NCBI RefSeq assembly: GCF_025398255.1
Contig: NZ_JAODNW010000003.1
Span: 1 to 64,000 of the forward strand
DNA: 64,000 nt
Source of the DNA: Chelativorans intermedius
GTDB taxonomy: Bacteria; Pseudomonadota; Alphaproteobacteria; Rhizobiales; Rhizobiaceae
Direction: 5' to 3'
Numbering within the stretch: the stretch's first letter is position 1; the number at the start of each line of letters is the position of its first letter. The notes beneath the pieces were generated by a model. It did no database searches. It was given only the letters and a program-made list of their open reading frames with translations, and had not been told where the DNA came from. The position numbers were made by a program, and so were the translations under genes. Below are positions 26,443-34,522 of the stretch, one piece after another.

Positions 26443-27221
26443 TGGATGCGCAGGCCACCATGGCCGGCTTCGCGCCGACGGGACGGCGCATTCTGGGCAC
26501 GCGCGTCGCCGCGCTCGGCTGGGAGGAGGCCATCGCGCTTCTGCGCCGGCTGATTGCCGAGAAGCGGTTCACGCCGATTGCCTTCCTCAACGCAAACAAC
26601 GCGAACATTGCGGCGCGCGAACCCGCTTTTGCCGCCGCCCTTGAAGATTTCCTCGTCCTGCCGGACGGTATCGGCGTCGACATCGCGGCCAAGCTGCTCT
26701 ACGGTGCCTCCTTCCCCGCCAACCTCAACGGCACAGACCTCGTGCCCGCCCTCTTCATGGCGGAGAAGAGACCGCTGCGGATCGGCCTGATCGGCACCAG
26801 GCGCGAGAATGCCGAGGCAGCCACGGCGCGGCTTGCCGCACTTGCTCCGCAGCACACCTTCATCTTCATCCATGACGGTTTCTTCACGCAGGAGGAGGAG
26901 CCGGCGATCCTTCAGGAGATCGAGAGCCAGGCGCTCGATGTGCTGCTGGTTGCCATGGGGGTGCCGCGCCAAGAGCTGTGGATTGCCCGCAACATCACCA
27001 GCCGCCACTGCGTCATGCCGATCGCGGTGGGCGCGCTGCTCGATTTCCTCAGCGGCGCCGTGCCGCGCGCGCCGCGCTGGATGCGCCGCCTGCGGATGGA
27101 GTGGGTGTTCCGCCTTGCGCTCGAGCCGCAGCGGCTTTGGCGGCGATATGTGCTGGGCAATCCGATTTTCCTGACCCGGGTGATGATGCAGCGGCTGAAG
27201 GAAGGGAGCGGTCGCGAATGA
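26442..27221 (+). CDS. WecG/TagA/CpsF family glycosyltransferase
   Basis: A 259-residue GT26 enzyme that usually adds an N-acetylmannosamine-type sugar to a lipid carrier. LNANNANIAAREPAF, LPDGIGVDIAAKLLYG, LNGTDLVPALF and the VAMGVPRQELWIARN block are hallmark motifs. The ATG at 26442 overlaps the previous stop. The protein is soluble but ends in a basic amphipathic stretch (RWMRRLRMEWVFRLALEPQR) used for membrane docking in this family. Confidence 0.9.
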   Translation: MDAQATMAGFAPTGRRILGTRVAALGWEEAIALLRRLIAEKRFTPIAFLNANNANIAAREPAFAAALEDFLVLPDGIGVDIAAKLLYGASFPANLNGTDLVPALFMAEKRPLRIGLIGTRRENAEAATARLAALAPQHTFIFIHDGFFTQEEEPAILQEIESQALDVLLVAMGVPRQELWIARNITSRHCVMPIAVGALLDFLSGAVPRAPRWMRRLRMEWVFRLALEPQRLWRRYVLGNPIFLTRVMMQRLKEGSGRE

Positions 27222-28090
27222 GCGGGCCGAGCGCTGCCCTCGTCACGCCGAGCTATGCCGGCGATTTCGAGCGTTGCCGCCTACTTTGCGAGACGGTCGA
27301 TCGTTTCGTCTCCGGTGCACGCAGACACTATCTGCTGGTGGCCGGCCACGACGTCGCCCGCTTTCGGGCGCTGGAGGGCGGGCGGCGCGAGGTGATCGAC
27401 GAGCGCGATCTTCTGCCCGGCTGGCTTCGCAGCCTGCCGGATCCGTCGAGCCTCTTTCGCCGGCGCATCTGGCTCAGCACGCGCACACCGCCGCTGCGCG
27501 GCTGGCACGTGCAGCAGCTTCGCCGCATCGCCATTGCACGCAAGGCGCCGGAAGATACGTTCGTCTATTGCGATTCCGACGTGGTTTTCCTGAAGCCCTT
27601 CGACCTGTCGGCCTTCTGGCGCGGCGACTGCCTGCGGCTGTATCGCCGCGACGGCGCGCTGCCGGCGGGCGAGGGGAGCGAGCACCGGCAGTGGGCGTTG
27701 AATGCAGCCCGCGCCTTGGGTCTGCCGGCAGATGTGGGCCCGGCCCACGACTACATCTCCACCGTCATCGCCTGGCGCCGCGATGCCGTTCTTTCCATGA
27801 TCGACCATATCGAGCGGCTTCATGGCCGCCACTGGGTGGAGGTGCTTGCGGCCCCGCGCCGCTTTTCCGAATGCATCCTCTATGGCCGCTATGTGGACGA
27901 GGTGACGGGGGGGCGCGGGCATTTCCACGACGATGAACAGCTCTGCCGGGTCTACTGGTCGGGGCCGCGCATGGGAAAGGAGGAGCTTCGTGCCTTTGCC
28001 GCCTCCATGACACCCGGGCAGGTGGCCATCGGCGTTCAGTCCTTCACCGGTACCGATCTTGCGGCCCTGCGCAGCCTCGTGCGCGGATAG
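27218..28090 (+). CDS. DUF6492 family putative glycosyltransferase
   Basis: A 290-residue protein of the DUF6492 type. It begins LVTPSYAGDFERCRLLCETVDRF, has a DXD-like YCDSDVVFLKPFD metal site and a YISTVIAWRRDAV acceptor-side block. The fold is GT-A-like, so a sugar transfer to the polysaccharide is likely. Its ATG overlaps the previous stop (ATGA). The TAG stop at 28088-28090 abuts the opposing gene's stop with no spacer. Confidence 0.8.
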   Translation: MSGPSAALVTPSYAGDFERCRLLCETVDRFVSGARRHYLLVAGHDVARFRALEGGRREVIDERDLLPGWLRSLPDPSSLFRRRIWLSTRTPPLRGWHVQQLRRIAIARKAPEDTFVYCDSDVVFLKPFDLSAFWRGDCLRLYRRDGALPAGEGSEHRQWALNAARALGLPADVGPAHDYISTVIAWRRDAVLSMIDHIERLHGRHWVEVLAAPRRFSECILYGRYVDEVTGGRGHFHDDEQLCRVYWSGPRMGKEELRAFAASMTPGQVAIGVQSFTGTDLAALRSLVRG

Positions 28091-29386
28091 CTACACCCTC
28101 TTGGGCGGCATGGCGAGCGCCGTGTAAGTGAGCGCGAGCGATGCCAGGTAGAGTGCCGCAAAGACCCCGTTGAGCGCGATCATGACGTCGCCGGGCGCGG
28201 TGTAGGCGCCCAGGACATGGGCCAGCAGCACCGCCTTGGCTCCAGCCAGCAGCACCAGATTGACGGCGCGCACCGCCGTCTGCCCGCGGGCAAACAACAG
28301 CTCCGCCTGATATTCAACCAGATTGCGCAGCCCCGGAACGAGCAGGGCCAGGATCACCAGCGGGGCGGCTTCCGCGACATTGGAGCCCAGGATTGTCGGG
28401 AAGATGCGGAGAATGACGGCAAGTGCCAGAAGCGCCAGTGTCGAGACGGCGAAGATGGCCACCTCGATGCCGAGGCGGCGGCTCCATCGGGAGAGCAGAT
28501 CCGGCGCCTGCATCATCTTCTGCACCAGTAGCATGGAGAAGGTTCGCACGGGAATGGCCGTGAGATCGACCAGCCGCATGACAATGGCGTAGAGACCGGC
28601 AAGGTGAGGGCCGCCGAGTGCCAGGACCAGAAGCTTGTCGAGCTCCATCTGCAGGTAGAAAAGCACCTCGGCACCCGCGACATAAACGGCATCGGCAAGC
28701 CGCTTCGCATACAGCGCCGGCGTGAATCTCAACCGCCGGTGGGGATAGAAGAAGGCGATGGCAAGCATCAGCGACAGGGCATTGGCGGCCAGATAGAACA
28801 GCGTCCAGCTCAGGAGGCCAGGCGGGGCGAACAATGCGAAGGCGACCGCCGCGAGCGCCCGGACCGCCGTGCCGAGGATGACGAGCAGCGCGCCGCGGCC
28901 GAAGCGGCCGAGCCCGTTGTTGACGACGATGACGGCCTCTGCCGGCCGCCATAAAAGCGCCTCCGCCGCCACCACAAGCAGGAAAGGGGCAAGCGGCATG
29001 TCGCTGCTGAAGAACAGCAGATAGATGCCGAAACTGGCTGCGCCCAGCACCGGCAGGGAGAGAGCGCTCATCACGAGAAAGCCCGCCGTATAGGCGCCGA
29101 GCAGGCGCGGCTTTACCGTCGCGATGCGATAGAGGGGGGCGAGGAAGCCGAAGGCAAGCAGTCGCGAAAGCATGACGCCCGCCGCCGAGGCGGTGGCAAA
29201 CAGGCCGAACTCGGCGATGGAAAGCGCGTTGGCCAGAACGACGAAATAGGCGAGCGAGAAGACGAGCCGACCTGCCGAGCCGCTGATCGCCGCAAGATAG
29301 TCGCGCAGAACGCGCTGCCTGCCTTCGATGTAGGCACGAATGGAAATGGCCGTATCCCCGTCTACCGCTCCTTGCATCGGGCTCAT
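28091..29386 (-). CDS. Lipopolysaccharide/oligosaccharide flippase (Wzx/MATE-like)
   Basis: A 431-residue membrane protein with about 12 helices and the polysaccharide_synt pattern: VFSLAYFVVLANALSIAEFG at the N-terminus, LGRFGRGALLVILGT in the middle, and VEYQAELLFARGQT in the C-terminal half. It would flip undecaprenyl-linked repeat units to the periplasm for the nearby ligase. It is divergent from the GumC-like gene. An ATG nine bases inside is an alternative start. Confidence 0.85.
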   Translation of the reverse strand: MSPMQGAVDGDTAISIRAYIEGRQRVLRDYLAAISGSAGRLVFSLAYFVVLANALSIAEFGLFATASAAGVMLSRLLAFGFLAPLYRIATVKPRLLGAYTAGFLVMSALSLPVLGAASFGIYLLFFSSDMPLAPFLLVVAAEALLWRPAEAVIVVNNGLGRFGRGALLVILGTAVRALAAVAFALFAPPGLLSWTLFYLAANALSLMLAIAFFYPHRRLRFTPALYAKRLADAVYVAGAEVLFYLQMELDKLLVLALGGPHLAGLYAIVMRLVDLTAIPVRTFSMLLVQKMMQAPDLLSRWSRRLGIEVAIFAVSTLALLALAVILRIFPTILGSNVAEAAPLVILALLVPGLRNLVEYQAELLFARGQTAVRAVNLVLLAGAKAVLLAHVLGAYTAPGDVMIALNGVFAALYLASLALTYTALAMPPKRV

Positions 29387-29516
29387 ACCACCGAAAGCTT
29401 AATCCGCCGTTCCTGCCTGGTGTTAACCTTTCCTTTTCCCTGTCTGTTTAGGCTGGCTTAAAGATGAGCGCGGGCCCTGGCGCCCGCGTCGCAAGCATAA
29501 GCGCGGCCAGCTATTG

Positions 29517-31445
29517 ATGTTCAGTCCCGACGGGTTCTTGAAAAACCGGCATGTCCCGTCCGCCTCTTCCAACGGGGGGAGGGCACGGGCCAGCAATGCG
29601 CTGCTCTCCGACTGGCAGGCAAGGTCCCGGGCCGCGCCGGAAAGCGTGGGGGACGAGCCGCCGGGCTTCTGGCGGCGGGCGAAGGAGCGCCTGTTTGCGC
29701 GCGGACCCCGAAAGGAGACGGAGCGGCAGGCTCCCGCAGAGGCACCCCCGCCTGCCGCGCCCATGCGGGCCGGCGCGCGTGTCGCGCTGCCGCCCGGCGG
29801 GCCCGTCTGGCAACCCCTGATCGACCCGATGGCGATCCTTTCGGGCATCCTGCGGGCGAAACGCCTCATCGTGCTCACCACCGTGGCCGGGGCGATACTC
29901 GGCGTGCTTGTCGCGCTTGCGACCCCCAAGCAGTACTACGCCGCCACGGACCTGCTGTTCGACCCGCGCGACCTGCAGCTCATCGAGCGTGATCTGACGC
30001 GCGGCACCCTTCCCTCCGATGCAACCCTGGCGCTGATCGAGAACCAGGTTGCCATCATCAGGTCGCGCAATGTCCTCGACAAGGTCGTGGAACGGCTGAA
30101 TCTGACGGAAGACCCGGAGTTCAATGGCGAAGGCGGCACGCTTTTGGGAACGTTGACCAATTGGCGCGCGCTCCTTCCCTTTGGCGGCGGCGAGGAGGGG
30201 CCGGCAAGCCGGCAGGCGCTGACGGTTCAGAACCTGGCCGAAAGCCTCCACGTGGAACGCCTGAGCCGCACCTTCGTCATCTCCATCGGCATCACCACGC
30301 AGGACCCCGGGAAATCGGCGCGCATCGCCAACACGACGGCGCAGGTGTTCCTGGACACCACGGCGGCGATGGCGGCCGGCCGCGCCGGCAAGGCCAACAG
30401 CGAGATCACGGCGCAGCTCGATACGCTGCGCGCCGAGGTGGAAAGGGCCGAGCAGGCGGTGGCCGATTTCAAGGCCCGCAACGATATCATCGACGCGCAG
30501 GGACGGCTGATCTCCGAAGACGAGATCGTGCGGCTCAACGACCAGCTTTCCACCGCGCGCGCCCGAACGGCAGAGCTCAGCGCCCGCGTTGCCTCGGCGC
30601 GCGCGCTGGATGTCAACCGGGTGCTGGGCGGTGCCCTGCCCGAGCAGGTCGACTCGCCGGTGATGACCGAGCTGCTTGCCCAGTATGCGCGCCTGAAGCA
30701 GCAGGCCGATCGCGCGGCGGCGCAACTTGGCCCCCGCCACCCGGACAATCAGGCCGTGCAGGCCGAGCTTGCGGGCCTGCGCGCGGCAATCGGCGAAGAG
30801 CTGCGACGCGTCGTCGCCTCTCTTCAGGTGGAACTGGAGCGGGCGGTCGAGCTGGAACAGGATCTGGCCGGCCGGCTGGCGCGGCTCAAGGTGCAGAAGG
30901 GCGAGCTGGAGAACGAGCGCGTCAGGCTGCGCGAGCTGCAGCGCGAGGCAGAGGCTCACCGCGCCGTCTACGAAGCCTTCCTCCTGCGGGCGCGCGAGAC
31001 GGGCGAGCAGCGCGATCTCAACAGCACCAACATCAGCATCATCTCCACCGCCTATCCGCCGCTTCAGCCGACGGGCCTCAGCCGAGCCGCCATCGCAATC
31101 GCGGGCACGCTCCTGGGTTTTCTCGCCGGCGTCTTTCTGGGCGGCGGAACGGCCGCGTTGGGCAGCCTGCGCGAGAACCTTTCCGACAGGCGCGAAGCCG
31201 CGCAAGGGCGTGCGGCGCCGGTGGATGAGAACGGTCCCCAGCCGCCCGACAGCCCCAGCACCGGCATGGCGGCGCCTGCCGCACCGGCTGAGGCCGTGGT
31301 GCTGCACGGAGCGCGTGTTTCGCCACCCCCCGCGGATCGGTGGCAGTCGCGGGAGGAGGCCATCGAGCAGATCCGCCACCGCCTGCGGATCGTCCGCGAG
31401 GAGGTGGACATGCTGACCAGGGAGCGCGCGCGCCGCGCCGGATAG
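29517..31445 (+). CDS. Wzz/GumC-type exopolysaccharide chain-length determinant
   Basis: A 642-residue inner-membrane protein. A long disordered N-terminus is followed by a first helix (RLIVLTTVAGAILGVLVAL, near 115-135), the Wzz signature (KQYYAATDLLFDPRDLQLIE), a long periplasmic coiled coil (about 280-500) and a second helix (near 525-550). The G-rich tyrosine-kinase domain that ExoP/Wzc carry after the second helix is missing; only a short proline-rich tail remains. It would control chain length with a separate kinase or none. A TTG three bases before the ATG at 29517 is an alternative start. Confidence 0.85.
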   Translation: MFSPDGFLKNRHVPSASSNGGRARASNALLSDWQARSRAAPESVGDEPPGFWRRAKERLFARGPRKETERQAPAEAPPPAAPMRAGARVALPPGGPVWQPLIDPMAILSGILRAKRLIVLTTVAGAILGVLVALATPKQYYAATDLLFDPRDLQLIERDLTRGTLPSDATLALIENQVAIIRSRNVLDKVVERLNLTEDPEFNGEGGTLLGTLTNWRALLPFGGGEEGPASRQALTVQNLAESLHVERLSRTFVISIGITTQDPGKSARIANTTAQVFLDTTAAMAAGRAGKANSEITAQLDTLRAEVERAEQAVADFKARNDIIDAQGRLISEDEIVRLNDQLSTARARTAELSARVASARALDVNRVLGGALPEQVDSPVMTELLAQYARLKQQADRAAAQLGPRHPDNQAVQAELAGLRAAIGEELRRVVASLQVELERAVELEQDLAGRLARLKVQKGELENERVRLRELQREAEAHRAVYEAFLLRARETGEQRDLNSTNISIISTAYPPLQPTGLSRAAIAIAGTLLGFLAGVFLGGGTAALGSLRENLSDRREAAQGRAAPVDENGPQPPDSPSTGMAAPAAPAEAVVLHGARVSPPPADRWQSREEAIEQIRHRLRIVREEVDMLTRERARRAG

Positions 31446-31486
31446 ATCCTTCCCTTTTCACTCTCGTCTTCCACTTGCGTCAAATG

Positions 31487-31512
31487 GCGGCGCAACTGCG
31501 CGGTTGCGCCGC
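31487..31512 (+). terminator. GC-rich inverted repeat before folD
   Basis: GCGGCGCAAC (31487-31496) and GTTGCGCCGC (31503-31512) pair perfectly over a six-base loop. It could end the GumC-like transcript or lie in the folD leader; no T run follows. Confidence 0.4.
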
Positions 31513-31568
31513 GCGCGCGTGCGGCATATGGCAGGGGCGGAAGAACCACCACGGGGAGAAGGCGTTTC

Positions 31569-32465
31569 ATGGCGGAGATCATCGACGGCAAGGCGGTGGC
31601 AGCCGAGGTTGTGGAGGAGGTGACGCGGCATGCGCGGGAGCTGATCGCCGCAGGCACGACCCCCGGTCTTGCCGTCATCATCGTCGGCGAGGATCCGGCA
31701 AGCCAGGTCTATGTCGCCTCGAAGTCGAAGAAGGCGAAGGAGTGCGGTTTCCATTCCGTCCAGCACACGCTGCCGGCCGAGACCTCCGAGGAGGAGCTGG
31801 TAGCGCTCGTCGAAACGCTCAACCGCGACCCCGCCATCCACGGCATTCTCGTTCAGCTTCCGCTGCCCGGACATATCGATTCCGGCCGCATCATCCAGAC
31901 CATCGCGCCGGAAAAGGATGTCGACGGCTTCCACTTCATCAATGTCGGCAAGCTGGGTACCGGCGAGGTGGAAACGGCCTTCGTTCCCTGCACCCCGGCG
32001 GGTTCCATGCTCCTTCTGGAGCGCGTGCGCGGAAAGGATCTTTCCGGTCTCAACGCCGTTGTCATCGGACGATCCAACATCGTCGGCAAGCCGATGGCCA
32101 ATCTGCTGCTGGCGGCCAATGCCACCGTGACGATCGCCCACAGCCGCACGAAGGACCTGCCGGCGCTGGCGCGCACGGCCGACATTCTGGTGGCGGCGGT
32201 CGGCCGGCCCGAGATGGTGCGCGGGGACTGGATCAAGAAGGGCGCCACCGTCATCGACGTGGGCATCAACCGCATTGCGGCTCCCGAAAGGGGCGAGGGC
32301 AAGACGCGGCTCGTCGGCGATGTCGCCTTCGAGGAGGCCAGGGCGGTGGCCGGCGCCATCACGCCGGTGCCGGGCGGCGTGGGGCCCATGACCATCGCCA
32401 TGCTGATGGCCAACACGCTGGTTTCGGCCTGCCGTGCCGCCGGGCGCACGCCGCCCGCCCTTTGA
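31569..32465 (+). CDS. folD: Bifunctional methylene-THF dehydrogenase/methenyl-THF cyclohydrolase FolD
   Basis: A 298-residue enzyme interconverting one-carbon units on tetrahydrofolate. The catalytic [13 protein letters not shown] lysine block, [12 protein letters not shown], the EKDVDGFH region, the NADP loop [16 protein letters not shown] and the [18 protein letters not shown] ending are all present. Length is standard. It appears to be a stand-alone housekeeping gene. The DCVDGF-type cyclohydrolase motif is intact. Confidence 0.95.
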   Translation: MAEIIDGKAVAAEVVEEVTRHARELIAAGTTPGLAVIIVGEDPASQVYVASKSKKAKECGFHSVQHTLPAETSEEELVALVETLNRDPAIHGILVQLPLPGHIDSGRIIQTIAPEKDVDGFHFINVGKLGTGEVETAFVPCTPAGSMLLLERVRGKDLSGLNAVVIGRSNIVGKPMANLLLAANATVTIAHSRTKDLPALARTADILVAAVGRPEMVRGDWIKKGATVIDVGINRIAAPERGEGKTRLVGDVAFEEARAVAGAITPVPGGVGPMTIAMLMANTLVSACRAAGRTPPAL

Positions 32466-32584
32466 GTTTCACCCATGGCCGGGCTTCCGCTCTACCGCAC
32501 GACGATGAAAAGCTCGGCACCGTCACGATAGAGATTGAGCGCGATCGCCGGCCCCGCGCTGGGCTTGCCGGTGGTGGTGTAGAT

Positions 32585-32622
32585 GGAAAAACGCGGAGCC
32601 GGCAGCGCCGCTGCCGGCTCCG
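32585..32622 (-). terminator. Intrinsic terminator of the Hsp20 operon
   Basis: CGGAGCCGGCAGCG (32594-32607) and its complement (32609-32622) form a very stable stem. Read on the minus strand the stem is followed by CGTTTTTCC, giving a U run. It lies six bases after the last hsp20 stop. Confidence 0.85.
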
Positions 32623-32627
32623 TCGCC

Positions 32628-33134
32628 TCACACCGTCTTGACCTCGATCCGGCGCACCTTCTGTTGCGCTTCCGGTGTCTTGGGCAGTGTGATCGTCAGA
32701 ACACCGCTCTTGAATCGCGCATCGGCCTTTTCCGGGTCGACACCCGCCGGCAGGGGAATGCTGCGATAGAAGGAGCCATAGCTGCGCTCGGAGAGGTAGT
32801 AGCCCTTCTTCTTCTCCTCGCGCTCGTTCTTCTTCTCGCCGCGGATGGTGAGGACATCATCGGTCAGGCTTACCTCGATGTCCTTCTCGTCCATGCCCGG
32901 CAGTTCGACCGACACTTCCACCTCCTTCTCGGTCTCGGATATGTCGGTGCGCGGGTTGGCGGCTGTCAGAAAGCCGTTGGCGCCGGCATAGGAGCGCTCG
33001 AATCGGTTCCAGAAGTCCTCGAAAACGCGGTTGATGTCCCGCTGAAGGCTCAGGAGCGGATTGTCGGCCTCCGCCTGCCGCTGCGAAAGCGAACTCCGCT
33101 CCCGGCCCCAGGGGATGAGATCCCTGATCTGCAT
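32628..33134 (-). CDS. Small heat-shock protein Hsp20 (third gene of operon)
   Basis: A 168-residue ATP-independent holdase. The alpha-crystallin domain spans about 60-160: NPRTDISETEKEVEVSVELPGMDEKD, DDVLTIRGEKK and the dimer-interface ARFKSGVLTITLPK. The N-terminus (IPWGRERSSL; INRVFEDFWNRFE) is of the long type. The start has an AAAGGAGG site. It follows another hsp20 by 60 bp and precedes a strong terminator. Confidence 0.92.
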   Translation of the reverse strand: MQIRDLIPWGRERSSLSQRQAEADNPLLSLQRDINRVFEDFWNRFERSYAGANGFLTAANPRTDISETEKEVEVSVELPGMDEKDIEVSLTDDVLTIRGEKKNEREEKKKGYYLSERSYGSFYRSIPLPAGVDPEKADARFKSGVLTITLPKTPEAQQKVRRIEVKTV

Positions 33135-33194
33135 TGCAAGCCTCCTTTCCTTCCGTCTCTTCGTCTCTTGAACACGCTGCGGTGCCGGGCCGGC

Positions 33195-33593
33195 TCACGC
33201 CGCCTTGACACCGATCTTGTGGGTCTTCGCGGTCTCGGCCTTCGGCATTTTCAAGGTGAGGACGCCGTTCTTGTGGGTGGCTTCGATGTGCTCGCGGTCG
33301 ATTTCCTCCGACAGCGTAAAGGAGCGCTCGAAGTCGCCTTGACCGTATTCGGCATAGACCTTTCGGTATCCCTCGTGGCTCTCCTCCGGCACGCGGCCGC
33401 GTATGGTCAGGACGCGCCGTTCCAGCGTCACGTCCACATCCTGCGGGGCAACGCCGGGCATGTCGGCGACGAGCACCACGTGGTCGGCGGTCTCAAAGAT
33501 GTCGATGTCCGGCCGGTAGATCGCTGCAGGACGGGTCGTCTCGCCCGTCTGTGCAAGCTGCCGCCTGGCGGCGGTCGTCATTTCCTGAGCCAT
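33195..33593 (-). CDS. Small heat-shock protein Hsp20 (second gene of operon)
   Basis: A 132-residue Hsp20 with a short N-terminal arm. The domain shows YRPDIDIFETADHVVLVADMPG, RVLTIRGRVPEE and the C-terminal THKNGVLTLKMPK. The sequence differs markedly from its two neighbours, so the three are ancient paralogues, not recent duplicates. The tail lacks a clear I-x-I motif, ending KTHKIGVKAA. A strong AAGGAGGT site precedes the ATG. Confidence 0.92.
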   Translation of the reverse strand: MAQEMTTAARRQLAQTGETTRPAAIYRPDIDIFETADHVVLVADMPGVAPQDVDVTLERRVLTIRGRVPEESHEGYRKVYAEYGQGDFERSFTLSEEIDREHIEATHKNGVLTLKMPKAETAKTHKIGVKAA

Positions 33594-33623
33594 GACTGCA
33601 CCTCCTTCCTTCCGGTGATCGGC

Positions 33624-34064
33624 TTACTGGCTGCTGATCGCGATTCTGCGCGGGCGGTCGGCCTCGGGGCGTTGCATCTCCACCTCCAGCACGCCGTTGC
33701 GGAATCTCGCCTGCACATGATCCGGATCGACGCGATAGGGCAGCGAGATCGTGCGGGAGAATGTGCCGTAGGCCCGTTCGCGCCGGTGCCAGCTTGCCTG
33801 CTCCGCCTCGGCCGCCGGTTTGCGCTCACCGCGGATGGTCAGCGTGTCCTCGCGGATTGTCAGATCCACGTCCTCGGGCGTCAGACCCGGCAGCTCCGCC
33901 GTGACGACCACGCTGTTGTCACCGATCCAGAGGTTGACCGGCGGCGAGAGCCGGCTGGCCGAAACTTCGGCCACGTCGTCGAACAGCCGGTTCATGTCTT
34001 CCCGTAACCGTCGCATCTCGGCGAAGGGGTCCCAGCCGAGACGGTCGAACTGTGTCATCAGCAT
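33624..34064 (-). CDS. Small heat-shock protein Hsp20 (first gene of operon)
   Basis: A 146-residue Hsp20. The FDRLGWDPFAEMRRLREDMNRLFDD N-terminal helix, the SVVVTAELPGLTPED strand, DTLTIRGERKP and VQARFRNGVLEVEMQ are typical, and the tail ends RRIAISSQ. I chose the ATG at 34062-34064 (eight bases after AAGGAGG); an ATG two codons in is possible. It is divergent from ftsH. I could not find a ROSE-type RNA thermometer signature in the leader. Confidence 0.9.
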   Translation of the reverse strand: MLMTQFDRLGWDPFAEMRRLREDMNRLFDDVAEVSASRLSPPVNLWIGDNSVVVTAELPGLTPEDVDLTIREDTLTIRGERKPAAEAEQASWHRRERAYGTFSRTISLPYRVDPDHVQARFRNGVLEVEMQRPEADRPRRIAISSQ

Positions 34065-34437
34065 TGCCTCTACCTCCTTCCTTCCTCGCCTTTGCGCAGG
34101 CGCATGAAGCTGCCTTCGCGCATGCACATGCATGCACGGCGCGCAAGCGTTGCGATCTGCGGGACATCGTGTCGTGCCGAAAGGGCTGCCGGGCCGCAGG
34201 CAAGGGCGGGGTGGACTCAAGCCCGGCTCGGGAAGGACGCAGAGCACGGCATCCGCCATGCGGTGCGACAATCAATGGCTAGGCGCACATCCTTGCGTCG
34301 CGAAGCGACGTGCGGCGCCCGCCCCGTCGGGCCGGACACGCCATTTCTTGCCTCGGGACCCGTCGCCGGCATCCCGCGCCATTGGATTTGGTGCCGGTCG
34401 TGGCGGCTTTCAAGTCCGGCGCATCGGCGCCGGCAAC
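34065..34437. other. Non-coding leader region between hsp20 operon and ftsH
   Basis: About 370 bases with no supported gene. It holds a run of TGCATGCA-type repeats near 34121-34137 that could fold in the hsp20 leader RNA, and otherwise GC-rich sequence. I see no convincing sigma32 site for the minus-strand hsp20 operon here; the one recognisable heat-shock-type promoter faces ftsH and is listed separately. Confidence 0.5.
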
Positions 34438-34465
34438 ATTGAAACGGCCAGCATCGCCCCTATAT
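34438..34465 (+). promoter_or_regulatory. Sigma32 (RpoH)-like promoter for ftsH
   Basis: ATTGAA (34438-34443) and CCCCTATAT (34457-34465) are separated by 13 bases, close to the heat-shock consensus CTTGAA-N13-17-CCCCATnT. The site is about 58 bases before the ftsH ATG and lies beside three Hsp20 genes. Confidence 0.58.
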
Positions 34466-34522
34466 CTGCTGCGGCTTTGCTGCAGCGTGTTCTTCGGCCG
34501 ATCGTCAGGCGGAACGGCAGTC

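Noticed and set aside
32492-32590. Minus-strand frame reading like the end of a protein (ELFIVVR at the stop)
   Set aside because: It looks protein-like, but the upstream part runs through the Hsp20 terminator and the hsp20 gene in another frame. Too short to support as a remnant.
34065-34280. Possible ROSE-type RNA thermometer in the hsp20 leader
   Set aside because: The conserved anti-Shine-Dalgarno element of ROSE was not found; only generic GC hairpins and TGCATGCA repeats are visible.
34394-34414. CTTGAAAG on the minus strand as a sigma32 site for the hsp20 operon
   Set aside because: No acceptable -10 at the right distance, and it lies about 340 bases from the first hsp20 gene.
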